A DNA stretch of 7,473 nucleotides from Desulfuromonadales bacterium (GCA_030640215.1 DAOWJU010000069.1:1-7473), one strand, 5' to 3'. Counted from the stretch's first letter, positions 1-7,201 are shown. A program made the numbers and translations. Notes: generated from the sequence alone by a model not told the origin.

Positions 1-1
1 G

Positions 2-136
2 ACTGGAGATATGCGCCAGCGGCAGGAGAGCTATCTTGCCAGTTCCAGTCCGGTGACCATCGAGATGGTGGAGAGCTGGAGCTGGCAGCGCCGGCTTTGC
101 AATAACGCCATCGCCATGTTTGGGCCTGTTTTGTGA
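2..136 (+). CDS. C-terminal end of a probable cardiolipin synthase / phospholipase D-type protein (partial)
   Basis: The window opens inside a reading frame that runs for 44 codons to a TGA at 134-136. The visible tail includes MRQRQESYLA, then VTIEMVESWSWQRR, and ends in AIAMFGPVL. A tryptophan/arginine-rich stretch followed by an amphipathic segment and a terminal hydrophobic F-x-P-x-L is how cardiolipin synthases of the phospholipase D superfamily commonly end. Those enzymes condense phospholipids into cardiolipin at the inner membrane. The catalytic HKD motifs would lie upstream and are not visible, so the assignment rests on the tail alone. The frame 1 alternative stops at 103-105 and gives nothing recognisable. 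The next gene starts 92 bases downstream on the same strand with no clear terminator between, so the two may be co-transcribed. It could equally be an unrelated protein. Confidence 0.45.
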   Translation, partial: TGDMRQRQESYLASSSPVTIEMVESWSWQRRLCNNAIAMFGPVL

Positions 137-144
137 TTTTGTGA
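129..144 (+). repeat. 8-bp perfect tandem duplication across a stop codon
   Basis: TTTTGTGA occurs twice back to back (129-136 and 137-144). The first copy contains the TGA stop of the upstream gene, and the second lies just downstream. It looks like a small slippage duplication. It has no evident effect on the protein, because the stop in the first copy is used. Confidence 0.6.
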
Positions 145-215
145 TTGCCTGGCGACAGAGAACGATAGCCTCTTGAGCTTTTGTCAAGCAACGTCCAGAG
201 GTTGCAATGCCGCTT

Positions 216-226
216 GGAGAGCAGGA
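216..226 (+). promoter_or_regulatory. Ribosome binding site of the cation:proton antiporter
   Basis: GGAGA at 216-220 and AGGA at 223-226 precede the ATG at 229. The first lies 8 bases from the start codon. This supports ATG 229 over the upstream in-frame TTG at 181. The extra 16 codons from that TTG would put a polar, arginine-containing stretch in front of the first membrane helix. Confidence 0.6.
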
Positions 227-228
227 CT

Positions 229-1434
229 ATGTATGAAAACCTGGCGATTTTGGCAGCGTTTGTTTTTCTCTACAGCCTTGTCAGTGGAGGGCTGGAAAAG
301 ACCCCCATAAACGGGGCGGTTGTTTTTACCGCCTTCGGCCTTATTCTTGGCCCCCTTGGGCTGGGATTCCTGAATCTGAATGTGGACGCGGATGGTTTGG
401 GTGTCCTGGCCGAACTGACTCTCGCTCTGGTTCTCTTTACAGACGCGGCCAATGCAAATCTTCGCGAACTCAAACACTCATTCCATATTCCCCAGCGGTT
501 GTTGCTGATCGGTTTGCCGCTGACTCTCCTGCTTGGCTTCGTTGCAGGTGTTCTGGTTTTCGATGGGCTGACTTTGCTGGAGATCGCTATTATTGCGACC
601 ATGCTGGCACCCACCGATGCCGCACTGGGCAAGACGGTGGTGACGAATGCAGCTGTGCCGTCGAAGATTCGCGAGGGCTTGAATGTAGAAAGTGGCTTGA
701 ATGACGGCATCTGTGTGCCAATCCTTCTTATATTTCTGGCTTTGGCAACCAGTGTAGAAGTCCAGGGCGGGACAGCGATGTTTGTGCTGACACTGGTCGT
801 GCAAGCTATTGGGGTTGGTGTTGTCGTGGGTGTGGGTTTGACCTTTCTGGGGGTGCAACTGCTCACGCGTTTTGCCGAACACGGGTGGGTTACCAAAAGC
901 TGGCAGCAGCTTCCGGTGCCGGCCTTGGCAGTGACCTGCTTCGCAGTGGCACAGTGGCTTGGTGGCAGCGGTTTTATCGCCTGTTTCGCTGGTGGCATGC
1001 TGTTTGGTGGGCTTGAAAAGCAGCATAAACCCAAGCTTCTGCTTGCCGCAGAGGGGACTGGTGATACCTTGGCTTTGATCACCTGGGTGGTTTTCGGAGC
1101 CGTTATAGTAGGGCAATCGCTTGGTTCATTCAGTTGGCAGGTTGTGATCTACGCTCTGCTCAGTCTCACTATTGTCCGTATGCTGCCGGTTTTTTTGGCG
1201 CTCGCTGGTCTGAAGTTGAATAGCGATGAAAAGCTGTTCATGGGTTGGTTCGGACCGAGAGGTCTGGCCAGCATCGTTTTCGCCGTGATCGTGTTCAACA
1301 GTCATCTGCCCGGTGGCAGCACTATTTTGATGACGGCAGTCTGTACCATCTTGCTGAGTATTGTTGCCCATGGGTTGAGTGCTAACCCTCTGATTGCTGC
1401 GCTCAGGGCGAGACTCAAGAATTTAGCTTTATAG
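229..1434 (+). CDS. CPA1-family monovalent cation:proton antiporter (NhaP-type)
   Basis: This is a 401-residue, strongly hydrophobic inner-membrane protein. It is predicted to exchange Na+ or K+ for H+ and so help control internal pH and sodium. The start at ATG 229 is chosen because it has a good ribosome binding site and begins directly with the first membrane helix (YENLAILAAFVFLYSLVSG). Family landmarks are MLAPTDAALG at residues 125-134 (the TD of the unwound helix), NVESGLNDG at 152-160 with the adjacent Asn158-Asp159 expected at the CPA1 ion-binding site, GFIACFAGG from about 248, and GPRGLAS from 342 with the conserved arginine at 344. The protein ends soon after the last helix, so it lacks the long cytoplasmic or TrkA-type tail of some relatives. 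The Asn-Asp pair suggests an electroneutral CPA1 exchanger and not a CPA2 Asp-Asp type; the ion preferred cannot be read from sequence. It is followed by a 157-base gap before another ion transporter. Confidence 0.88.
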   Translation: MYENLAILAAFVFLYSLVSGGLEKTPINGAVVFTAFGLILGPLGLGFLNLNVDADGLGVLAELTLALVLFTDAANANLRELKHSFHIPQRLLLIGLPLTLLLGFVAGVLVFDGLTLLEIAIIATMLAPTDAALGKTVVTNAAVPSKIREGLNVESGLNDGICVPILLIFLALATSVEVQGGTAMFVLTLVVQAIGVGVVVGVGLTFLGVQLLTRFAEHGWVTKSWQQLPVPALAVTCFAVAQWLGGSGFIACFAGGMLFGGLEKQHKPKLLLAAEGTGDTLALITWVVFGAVIVGQSLGSFSWQVVIYALLSLTIVRMLPVFLALAGLKLNSDEKLFMGWFGPRGLASIVFAVIVFNSHLPGGSTILMTAVCTILLSIVAHGLSANPLIAALRARLKNLAL

Positions 1435-1507
1435 ATCATCTTTTGAGTGGTTTACTCGTTATTTCCTCTTGCGGGTGAAGCCCATAAGCACTACGATGAA
1501 AAGTTCT

Positions 1508-1539
1508 TCGGCAATTTATCGTCGTTGCCGACTTTGTTT
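1508..1539 (+). terminator. Possible weak terminator or 5'-leader hairpin between antiporter and ClC genes
   Basis: TCGGCAA (1508-1514) pairs perfectly with TTGCCGA (1525-1531) around a 10-base loop, followed by CTTTGTTT. The stem is only 7 bp and the T-run is interrupted, so it would be a weak intrinsic terminator for the antiporter transcript. It could instead be a leader hairpin or a protein-binding palindrome about 50 bases upstream of the ClC start. Nothing else recognisable lies in the 157-base gap: a smaller GAGT/ACTC hairpin at 1445-1457 is too short to call, and I see no convincing -35/-10 pair. Confidence 0.35.
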
Positions 1540-1591
1540 AAGAAAATGATCTTTGCTTGTTATCTCTAAATAGCTGAAATTGTAAGAAATT

Positions 1592-3406
1592 ATGCCTGCC
1601 AAATCTTTTTTCAAAGAACAACTCTTTGAGAGGTTGCGTCACCCTCTCGCGTCACTGCAACGTTCTTTCCGCATCAGCGAAAATACCTTCCTGATCATTC
1701 TGGCCGTCATCATCGGCCTGCTTGGTGGTCTGGGTAACTACGCTTTCCGTAAAACCATTGAGTTTGTTCACTGGGGAATTTTCGAGCAGAGCGAGCACCT
1801 GTTTGGTTATTCTCTGGAAGAATGGAGCCTGGCGCGTCTGGCGGTGGTCTTCTGCCCGGTGGTTGGTGGAGTGCTGGTCATTCCGCTCTGGCACTGGTTC
1901 GGCAAGGACCTCAAAGGCGGGTTTTCTGCTTTTCTTGAAAAGGTCAACCTGCGTGGTGCCAAGCTGCAGTTGCGACCAATATTTACCCGTGGCTTCGGTT
2001 CTGCGATCACTATCGGTAGCGGTGGTTCTGCCGGGCAGGAAGGGCCGATCGCCATGATTGGTGGTGCAATTGGTTCCCAGTTCGGCCAACTCTTCAAGAT
2101 GAGTGGTGATCGCCTCAAGGTGCTGGTTGCCTGCGGTGCCGCTGCCGGTGTGGCTGCTACCTTTAATGCTCCGATTGCTGGAGTTTTCTTTGCCCAAGAG
2201 ATTGTTCTGCTCTCTGCATTCGAACTCTCTAGCTTCACCTCAATTGTTATTGCCAGCGGCATGGCCACGGTCGTCTCCCGTGCTTTACTCGGCAACACCC
2301 AAGAACTTCATGCGCCAATTTACCTGATGAATAGCTACTGGGAATTGCTGCTCTATGTGCTGCTCGGCTTACTGATTGGTGTCCTGGCTGCTCTGTTTAT
2401 TGACACTCATTTCCGTATCAAGGACCGTTTTACGGCTCTGAAAATTCCGAAACTTGCCAAGCCTATGCTCGGTGGACTACTGGTTGGCGTGATCGGCTTT
2501 ATTTTCCCCCAGGTTTTTGGTAATGGCTATGAGTTCATCGAGACGGTCCTGATGGGCGACCAGGCTTGGCATCAGTCAGGTTGGTACCTGCTCGGTGTCC
2601 TGATCGTTGTCAAAGCCGTGGCGACCTCGATCACGCTTGGCTCCGGTCTGCCCGGTGGTATTTTTGCCCCCTGTCTCTATCTTGGTGCGGTCACTGGCGG
2701 ATTCTTTGGTAATGTTGTCGCCAAGATTCTGCCACAGATTCACATTGCTCCAGGTGCCTATGCTTTGGTCGGTATGGGTGCCTTTCTTTCGGCAGCGACC
2801 CACGCGCCGATGACGGCAATCTTCCTGCTGTTTGAAATTACCGATAGCTACGAAGTCATCGTGCCAATCATGTTGAGCTGTGTTATCGGCACCGCTGTGG
2901 CTAGGCACTTCAAGAAAGACAGCCTGGAAACCGTGGAACTCTCCCGCGTCGGCATTGATCTGGAAGCGGGCAAGGAGCGTAATATCATGAAGTCGCTGCT
3001 GGTTGGCAACGTCATGGTACGCGATGTGGAGACGATTCCGGAACATATGACGCTTGGTCAGTTTGCTCGTTTTATCGAACAGACTCATCATACCAATTTC
3101 CCTCTGGTCAACGCCCAGGGAGAATTGACCGGGATCATTTCGGTGCAGGATTTCATGGGCGTGGTTTTCGATCATGACCTGATGAACCTGGTTGTTGTCA
3201 AAGAGCTGGCGAGTACTGACGTCATCACGGCCCACGCTGATGAGAACCTTGATCAGACCATGCGTAAAATTGGTTACCGTAATATCGAACAGCTACCGGT
3301 GGTCGACCGTGCAACTCACCGCAAACTGATTGGCATCATCTCCCGTCGTGATGTTTTCGCCGCTTACAATCGGGCTCTGATGACTCGTACTCTGGAGGAG
3401 TCGTAA
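1592..3406 (+). CDS. ClC-family chloride channel/antiporter with C-terminal CBS domain pair
   Basis: This 604-residue inner-membrane protein moves chloride, alone or in exchange for protons. The membrane core spans roughly residues 30-440. The filter region is GSGGSAGQEGP at 142-152, whose Glu150 matches the external gating glutamate of the ClC GREGP motif, with Gln replacing the usual Arg. GSGLPGGIFAP at 350-360 contains the GxFxP element, and Tyr420 in TDSYEVIVP matches the chloride-coordinating tyrosine (Tyr445 of E. coli ClcA). In NAPIAGVFFAQEI (192-204) the position equivalent to the internal proton glutamate of ClcA (Glu203) is Ile204. The classic GSGIP serine motif is also not conserved; the aligned stretch reads KGGFS. 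Two CBS domains follow, about 472-526 and 535-595, which in this family can bind adenine nucleotides and tune gating. The start ATG at 1592 has only a weak purine stretch (GTAAGAAA) upstream, so initiation may be modest. The stop is directly followed by the helicase start. Channel versus exchanger cannot be settled from sequence. Confidence 0.92.
   Translation: MPAKSFFKEQLFERLRHPLASLQRSFRISENTFLIILAVIIGLLGGLGNYAFRKTIEFVHWGIFEQSEHLFGYSLEEWSLARLAVVFCPVVGGVLVIPLWHWFGKDLKGGFSAFLEKVNLRGAKLQLRPIFTRGFGSAITIGSGGSAGQEGPIAMIGGAIGSQFGQLFKMSGDRLKVLVACGAAAGVAATFNAPIAGVFFAQEIVLLSAFELSSFTSIVIASGMATVVSRALLGNTQELHAPIYLMNSYWELLLYVLLGLLIGVLAALFIDTHFRIKDRFTALKIPKLAKPMLGGLLVGVIGFIFPQVFGNGYEFIETVLMGDQAWHQSGWYLLGVLIVVKAVATSITLGSGLPGGIFAPCLYLGAVTGGFFGNVVAKILPQIHIAPGAYALVGMGAFLSAATHAPMTAIFLLFEITDSYEVIVPIMLSCVIGTAVARHFKKDSLETVELSRVGIDLEAGKERNIMKSLLVGNVMVRDVETIPEHMTLGQFARFIEQTHHTNFPLVNAQGELTGIISVQDFMGVVFDHDLMNLVVVKELASTDVITAHADENLDQTMRKIGYRNIEQLPVVDRATHRKLIGIISRRDVFAAYNRALMTRTLEES
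3394..3400 (+). promoter_or_regulatory. Helicase ribosome binding site embedded in the last ClC codons
   Basis: GGAGGAG at 3394-3400 is a near-perfect Shine-Dalgarno sequence. It lies 6 bases before the GTG at 3407 and encodes the final Glu-Glu of the ClC protein. It fixes GTG 3407 as the helicase start and implies that ribosomes finishing the ClC gene can restart at once on the helicase. Confidence 0.85.
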
Positions 3407-5596
3407 GTGGATCTTCTCGCTCAACTCAACCCGATGCAGCAACAGGCCGTTCAGCACGATACCGGTCCGCTGCTTTTACTGGCCGGTGCAGGCTCTGGCA
3501 AAACCCGTGCTCTCACCCACCGGATTGCCTGGCTTATTCAAAAGTACAAGGTCGACCCCTGGCAGATCCTGGCGGTGACTTTTACCAACAAGGCCGCCGG
3601 GGAAATGAAGGAGCGCCTTGAAGAGTTGCTTGGTGATACCCAAGGGCTGTGGGTCAGCACCTTCCACTCCATGTGTGTGCGGATTTTACGGCAGGAGATT
3701 GGCGCTCTAGGTTTCAGCCGCAATTTTTCCATTTATGATGATCAGGATCAGGTACGTCTGCTCAAGACGATCTTGCAGGAACTCGGAATTGATGAGAAGA
3801 CGTTGAAGGCGAGGGCGGTTGCTGCTGCCATCGACCGGGCCAAGAACCGGGGCCTGTGGCCTGACCAGCTTGATGATGGCGATTACCAAGCCGAGCAGAT
3901 CACCCGCATCTACGCCCTTTACCAGGAACGTCTGCAACAGTCTAATGCCCTCGATTTTAGCGACCTGTTGATGCAGACTGTCCGGCTCTTAGAAGATCAT
4001 CCCGCTGTCCTGGAAAAGTATCGTCAGCGCTTTCACTATCTTCTCGTTGACGAATTTCAGGATACTAATCAGGTTCAGTACCGGCTGGTGCATCTGCTGG
4101 CCTCCGGACACGGTAACCTCTGTGTGGTTGGTGATGACGACCAGTCGATTTATCGCTGGCGTGGTGCAGAAGTTGGTAACATCCTCGGTTTTGAGCGCGA
4201 CTATCCTGGCTGCGAGACGATCCGGCTGGAGCAGAATTATCGCTCTACCAGTACGATACTCGATGCAGCCGGTGCCGTAGTCGCCCATAATGCTGGCCGT
4301 AAAATCAAGAAACTCTGGACGGAGAATGACGCCGGAGAAGGGGTCACTCTCGAAACCCTCCCTGACGATCTCGAAGAAGGCCGCTATCTGGCCAATGAAA
4401 TCAACCGCCTGAAACGCGATGGTCGTCGTTTGCGTGACATCGCCGTCTTCTATCGCACCAATGCCCAGTCGCGGGTTATTGAAGAGTCTCTGCGCAACGA
4501 ACGTATCCCTTACGTGATGTTTGGTGGCACGAAGTTCTACTCGCGCATGGAGATCAAAGACATCCTTGCTTACCTGAGAATTATCAGCAATCCGGCTGAT
4601 TCGGTTTCCGCTCGGCGTATTATCAACGTCCCGGCCCGTGGTATTGGCGCTGTGACCGTCAACAAGATTGCGCCTTTCGAAGCCGAAGCCGGTGGCTTTC
4701 TGCCCGCCTGCCGACGGGCGTTGGAACGTGGTGCGCTAAAAGGTGCGGCCGCGGCCAAGGTTAAAGCCTTTGCCGACCTGATGGATGATTTCAAACGACG
4801 CAGCAGTGAGATTCCCTATCCTCAACTGACCTCAGAATTGATTGAAGAGATCGGCTATGGCCCGCAGTTACTCGCGGAACGAACCGAAGAGGCCCGCAAT
4901 CGACTCGACAACCTGCAACAGTTGCTGGCTGGTATGGAAGAGCATTTTGGCAGTGAAGGGACTCTGCAAGAATATCTGGAACAGGTAGCCCTGATTACCG
5001 ATGTCGACTCGTACGATCCGAGTCTCGATCGGGTGACTCTGATGACTCTGCATTCTGCCAAAGGTCTTGAGTTTCCGCTGGTCTTTATGGTCGGTATGGA
5101 AGAGGGGCTTTTTCCACACAGCCGGTCTGCCAATAGTCCGGAAGAGCTTGAGGAGGAACGCCGTCTCTGTTACGTCGGTATGACCCGTGCCATGGAGAAG
5201 CTCTACCTGACTCATGCCCGACGGCGACGGATCTTTGGCGACTACCAGTTTAATCCCCCCAGCTGTTTCCTGAGCGAGATTCCTGAAAATCTTCTCGATC
5301 AGCCTGCTGCAAGCGGCCTGCACAAGCCGGCCATCCACAATCTGGCGTCACTCTTTGATCAGACCGAACCGGACTTTTCTGATGAAGATCCCTTTGTCGA
5401 TGACCATGAAGTCAGGATTGTTCCAGATGCTGAAGAGGGTTTGCGTATCGGCCTGCAGGTTCGTCATGTCAAGTTCGGCGTCGGCACTGTTCGTCGTGTT
5501 GAAGGACAGGGCGATAGTCAGAAGGTTACGGTCTATTTCCATCGCCTTGGCCCGAAGAAACTCCTTGTCAAGTTTGCTGGACTTGAGCCTGCCTGA
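3407..5596 (+). CDS. pcrA: UvrD/PcrA-type superfamily 1A ATP-dependent 3'-5' DNA helicase
   Basis: This 729-residue cytoplasmic helicase is the usual length for PcrA/UvrD. The family unwinds DNA in nucleotide excision and mismatch repair and clears RecA or stalled RNA polymerase. All the SF1A motifs are visible: Q-motif LNPMQQQAV (8-16), Walker A AGAGSGKT with Lys32-Thr33, motif Ia TFTNKAAGEMKERL, motif II VDEFQD with Asp215-Glu216, motif III GDDDQSIYRWRGAE with Gln246, motif IV FYRTNAQSRVIEE, motif V TLHSAKGLEF (547-556) and motif VI YVGMTRA with Arg594. The C-terminal segment from about 678 (RIGLQVRHVKFGVGTV, then PKKLLVKFAGLEPA at the end) matches the Tudor-like domain that binds RNA polymerase in PcrA/UvrD, which argues against Rep or RecB-type helicases. 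The GTG start follows the ClC stop with no gap and uses a GGAGGAG site within ClC. All motifs are intact. Confidence 0.96.
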   Translation: MDLLAQLNPMQQQAVQHDTGPLLLLAGAGSGKTRALTHRIAWLIQKYKVDPWQILAVTFTNKAAGEMKERLEELLGDTQGLWVSTFHSMCVRILRQEIGALGFSRNFSIYDDQDQVRLLKTILQELGIDEKTLKARAVAAAIDRAKNRGLWPDQLDDGDYQAEQITRIYALYQERLQQSNALDFSDLLMQTVRLLEDHPAVLEKYRQRFHYLLVDEFQDTNQVQYRLVHLLASGHGNLCVVGDDDQSIYRWRGAEVGNILGFERDYPGCETIRLEQNYRSTSTILDAAGAVVAHNAGRKIKKLWTENDAGEGVTLETLPDDLEEGRYLANEINRLKRDGRRLRDIAVFYRTNAQSRVIEESLRNERIPYVMFGGTKFYSRMEIKDILAYLRIISNPADSVSARRIINVPARGIGAVTVNKIAPFEAEAGGFLPACRRALERGALKGAAAAKVKAFADLMDDFKRRSSEIPYPQLTSELIEEIGYGPQLLAERTEEARNRLDNLQQLLAGMEEHFGSEGTLQEYLEQVALITDVDSYDPSLDRVTLMTLHSAKGLEFPLVFMVGMEEGLFPHSRSANSPEELEEERRLCYVGMTRAMEKLYLTHARRRRIFGDYQFNPPSCFLSEIPENLLDQPAASGLHKPAIHNLASLFDQTEPDFSDEDPFVDDHEVRIVPDAEEGLRIGLQVRHVKFGVGTVRRVEGQGDSQKVTVYFHRLGPKKLLVKFAGLEPA

Positions 5597-5611
5597 TAAT
5601 CAATAAATTCA

Positions 5612-5688
5612 TAACGCAAAGGGCAGGGCTTGTAAACTCGAGAAATTTTTCTTTGCGTCTTTCCTTTCTCCTTTACGCCTTTGCGTTA
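5612..5688 (+). repeat. Intergenic CTTTGCG-type repeat with 11-bp perfect inverted arms
   Basis: TAACGCAAAGG (5612-5622) and CCTTTGCGTTA (5678-5688) are exact reverse complements separated by 55 bases. Inside the right half the core recurs: CTTTGCGT at 5651-5658, which can also pair with 5614-5621, then CTTTACGC at 5671-5678 and CTTTGCG in the right arm. The region between about 5651 and 5688 is pyrimidine-rich and looks like decayed tandem copies of a roughly 10-base unit. This resembles short CGCAAAG-rich repeats scattered between genes in many bacterial genomes. It begins 15 bases after the helicase stop, so it may help end or stabilise that transcript, but no T-run follows the arm. Confidence 0.6.
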
Positions 5689-5692
5689 AAAT
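5687..5692 (+). promoter_or_regulatory. Possible -10 element for the DUF4139 gene
   Basis: TAAAAT matches five of six bases of the sigma-70 -10 consensus and lies 32 bases before the ATG at 5725. That would leave a short leader carrying the GAGGAGGT ribosome binding site. No good -35 hexamer is seen 16-18 bases upstream, where the sequence is pyrimidine-rich repeat. The call is tentative. Confidence 0.25.
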
Positions 5693-5711
5693 AGTTCCTC
5701 ACAATGTTTTC

Positions 5712-5719
5712 GAGGAGGT
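5712..5719 (+). promoter_or_regulatory. Ribosome binding site that decides the DUF4139 protein start
   Basis: GAGGAGGT lies 5 bases before ATG 5725. The in-frame ATG at 5704 is upstream of this site and would add MFSRRSI ahead of the signal peptide. ATG 5725 is therefore the better start. Confidence 0.85.
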
Positions 5720-5724
5720 CAATC

Positions 5725-7167
5725 ATGTTGAAATGGGTTTTGTCTGTTCTGCTTGGTGGAACCGTGGTCTTTGTCTCTCTTGTCCCGGTGTTCGGAAAAG
5801 AAATTATCAGCACTCTGAATGATCAGCAGGAGGTGGCTGTCACCATCTACAATGAAAATCTGGCGCTGGTGCGCGATCAACGCCAGGTGGACCTGCCAAA
5901 AGGGGGCGCAGCTCTTGCCCTGCGTGAAGTCAGCGCCAGAATCCGTCCGGAAACGGCCCTGCTGCGCAGCCTGACCCGTCCTGGTGGATTGACTATTCTG
6001 GAGCAGAACTTTGATTTTGACCTGTTAACGCCTCATAAGCTCTTGGAGAAATATGTAGGCAAAGAGGTCCAACTGGTTCGTACCCATCCGGAAACCGGTG
6101 AAGATCGCTATGAAACCGCGCGAGTTCTGGCTGCTAATGATGGCGTGGTTTTAAAAATCGGCGACCGGATCGAGACTGGAGTGCCGGGGCGGCTGGTTTT
6201 CCCTGACGTGCCTGAGAATCTGCGTGATCGTCCGACCCTGGTTGTCTCACTTGATAATGAGAAGGCTGGTCAACAAACAATAGAGCTCAGTTACCTGACT
6301 GGTGGGCTCGGTTGGCAGGCTGATTATGTCGCCGAGTTGAATCCCGATGATACAGCGTTGGATCTGTCCGGTTGGGTCACCTTGACTAATCAGAGCGGCA
6401 CGAGTTATCGCAATGCTCTTCTGCAATTGGTGGCTGGGGATGTCAATCGTGTCCGCGATGAAATCCACTTGCGAGGAGATGTGGTGATGGCCGCGAGTAT
6501 GGCCAGGGAGGCGGCACCGCAGATGCGTGAGGAGGGCCTGTTCGAGTATCACCTTTACACCCTGCAACGGCCAACTACGATTCGTGACAATCAAACCAAA
6601 CAAGTCTCACTCTTAAATGCTGCGGGGGTTTCAGTGAACAAGGAGTTTCGCCTGCAGGGCAATCCTTACTATTATCGCGGCAGACAAGGCGATCTGGGCC
6701 AGAAGCTCAAGGTTGGTGTTTTTGTCGAATTTGATAACCGCAAAAAAGAGCATCTCGGTATGCCGTTGCCAAAGGGGACTGTGCGGGTATACAAGCAGGA
6801 TAAGGCAGGCCGCCCGCAGTTTGTCGGTGAAGATCGTATCGATCACACCCCGGAAAACGAAACGGTGCGTCTCAAACTCGGTGATGCTTTTGACGTGACT
6901 GCTGATCGTAAGCAGACGGACTTTCGCAAGTTGGGTGGCGATGGTCGTTATAACTATCGCTTTGAGAGTGCCTACGAAATTAATTTGAAGAATGCCAAGG
7001 ATGAAGAGGTCATGGTTACGGTTGTTGAGCCGGTGCCGGGCGACTGGCAAATTCTTAGTGATAGCCATAAACACAGTAAGGCTTCTGCTGATACTGCTCT
7101 CTGGAAAATTGCTGTTCCGGCTAAGGGAGAGACTACTTTGACTTATCGGGTGGAAGTTAAATACTAG
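5725..7167 (+). CDS. Exported DUF4139 domain-containing protein of unknown function
   Basis: This 480-residue protein begins with a clear Sec signal peptide: MLKW, a hydrophobic run, and a V-F-G site after about residue 24. There is no lipobox cysteine, so the mature protein is probably periplasmic or otherwise beyond the inner membrane. Hallmarks of DUF4139 follow: YNENLALVRDQR near the mature N-terminus, YLTGGLGWQADY at 190-201, GWVTLTNQSGTSYRNA from 216, AGDVN at 237-241, FVEFDNRKKEHLGMPLPKG, and IDHTPENETVRLKLGDAFDV with His374-Thr-Pro. The C-terminus finishes in a beta-rich LTYRVEVKY. The family is mostly beta-strand, lacks recognisable catalytic residues, and has no established role that I know of; a distant relation to eukaryotic mucoidy-inhibitor-like proteins is only by shared domain. 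It follows the helicase by 128 bases of repeat sequence and is closed by a strong terminator, so it is probably a single-gene unit. Confidence 0.85.
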   Translation: MLKWVLSVLLGGTVVFVSLVPVFGKEIISTLNDQQEVAVTIYNENLALVRDQRQVDLPKGGAALALREVSARIRPETALLRSLTRPGGLTILEQNFDFDLLTPHKLLEKYVGKEVQLVRTHPETGEDRYETARVLAANDGVVLKIGDRIETGVPGRLVFPDVPENLRDRPTLVVSLDNEKAGQQTIELSYLTGGLGWQADYVAELNPDDTALDLSGWVTLTNQSGTSYRNALLQLVAGDVNRVRDEIHLRGDVVMAASMAREAAPQMREEGLFEYHLYTLQRPTTIRDNQTKQVSLLNAAGVSVNKEFRLQGNPYYYRGRQGDLGQKLKVGVFVEFDNRKKEHLGMPLPKGTVRVYKQDKAGRPQFVGEDRIDHTPENETVRLKLGDAFDVTADRKQTDFRKLGGDGRYNYRFESAYEINLKNAKDEEVMVTVVEPVPGDWQILSDSHKHSKASADTALWKIAVPAKGETTLTYRVEVKY

Positions 7168-7201
7168 CAGCGTGTGACATGAGGTGAAAAAATCAAAAAG
7201 T

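Noticed and set aside
172..205. Two small adjacent hairpins (CTTGA/TCAAG and GCAAC/GTTGC) before the antiporter gene
   Set aside because: Each stem is only 5 bp with a 7-8 base loop. Such pairings are expected by chance, and no riboswitch-like core is visible.
181..228. Upstream TTG start that would extend the antiporter by 16 residues
   Set aside because: The added residues are polar and precede the first membrane helix, and the ATG at 229 has a well-placed GGAGA/AGGA ribosome binding site.
270..1116. Long minus-strand open frames (270 and 212 codons) opposite the antiporter gene
   Set aside because: They are antisense to a clearly recognisable transporter, have no family resemblance, and have Ser/Thr/Pro- or Gln/His-rich composition typical of shadow frames.
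1525..1565. Candidate promoter upstream of the ClC gene (TTGCCG or TTGTTT with TGTTAT)
   Set aside because: The -10 matches are poor or the spacing is off (14, 18 or 19 bases), and TTGCCG is part of the hairpin arm.
2576..3235. 219-codon minus-strand frame opposite the ClC gene
   Set aside because: It lies wholly within the ClC coding region and its CBS domains, is His/Asp/Gln-rich without motifs, and is explained as a shadow of the real gene.
4868..5338. 156-codon minus-strand frame opposite the helicase
   Set aside because: It covers helicase motifs V and VI on the other strand and shows no recognisable domain of its own.
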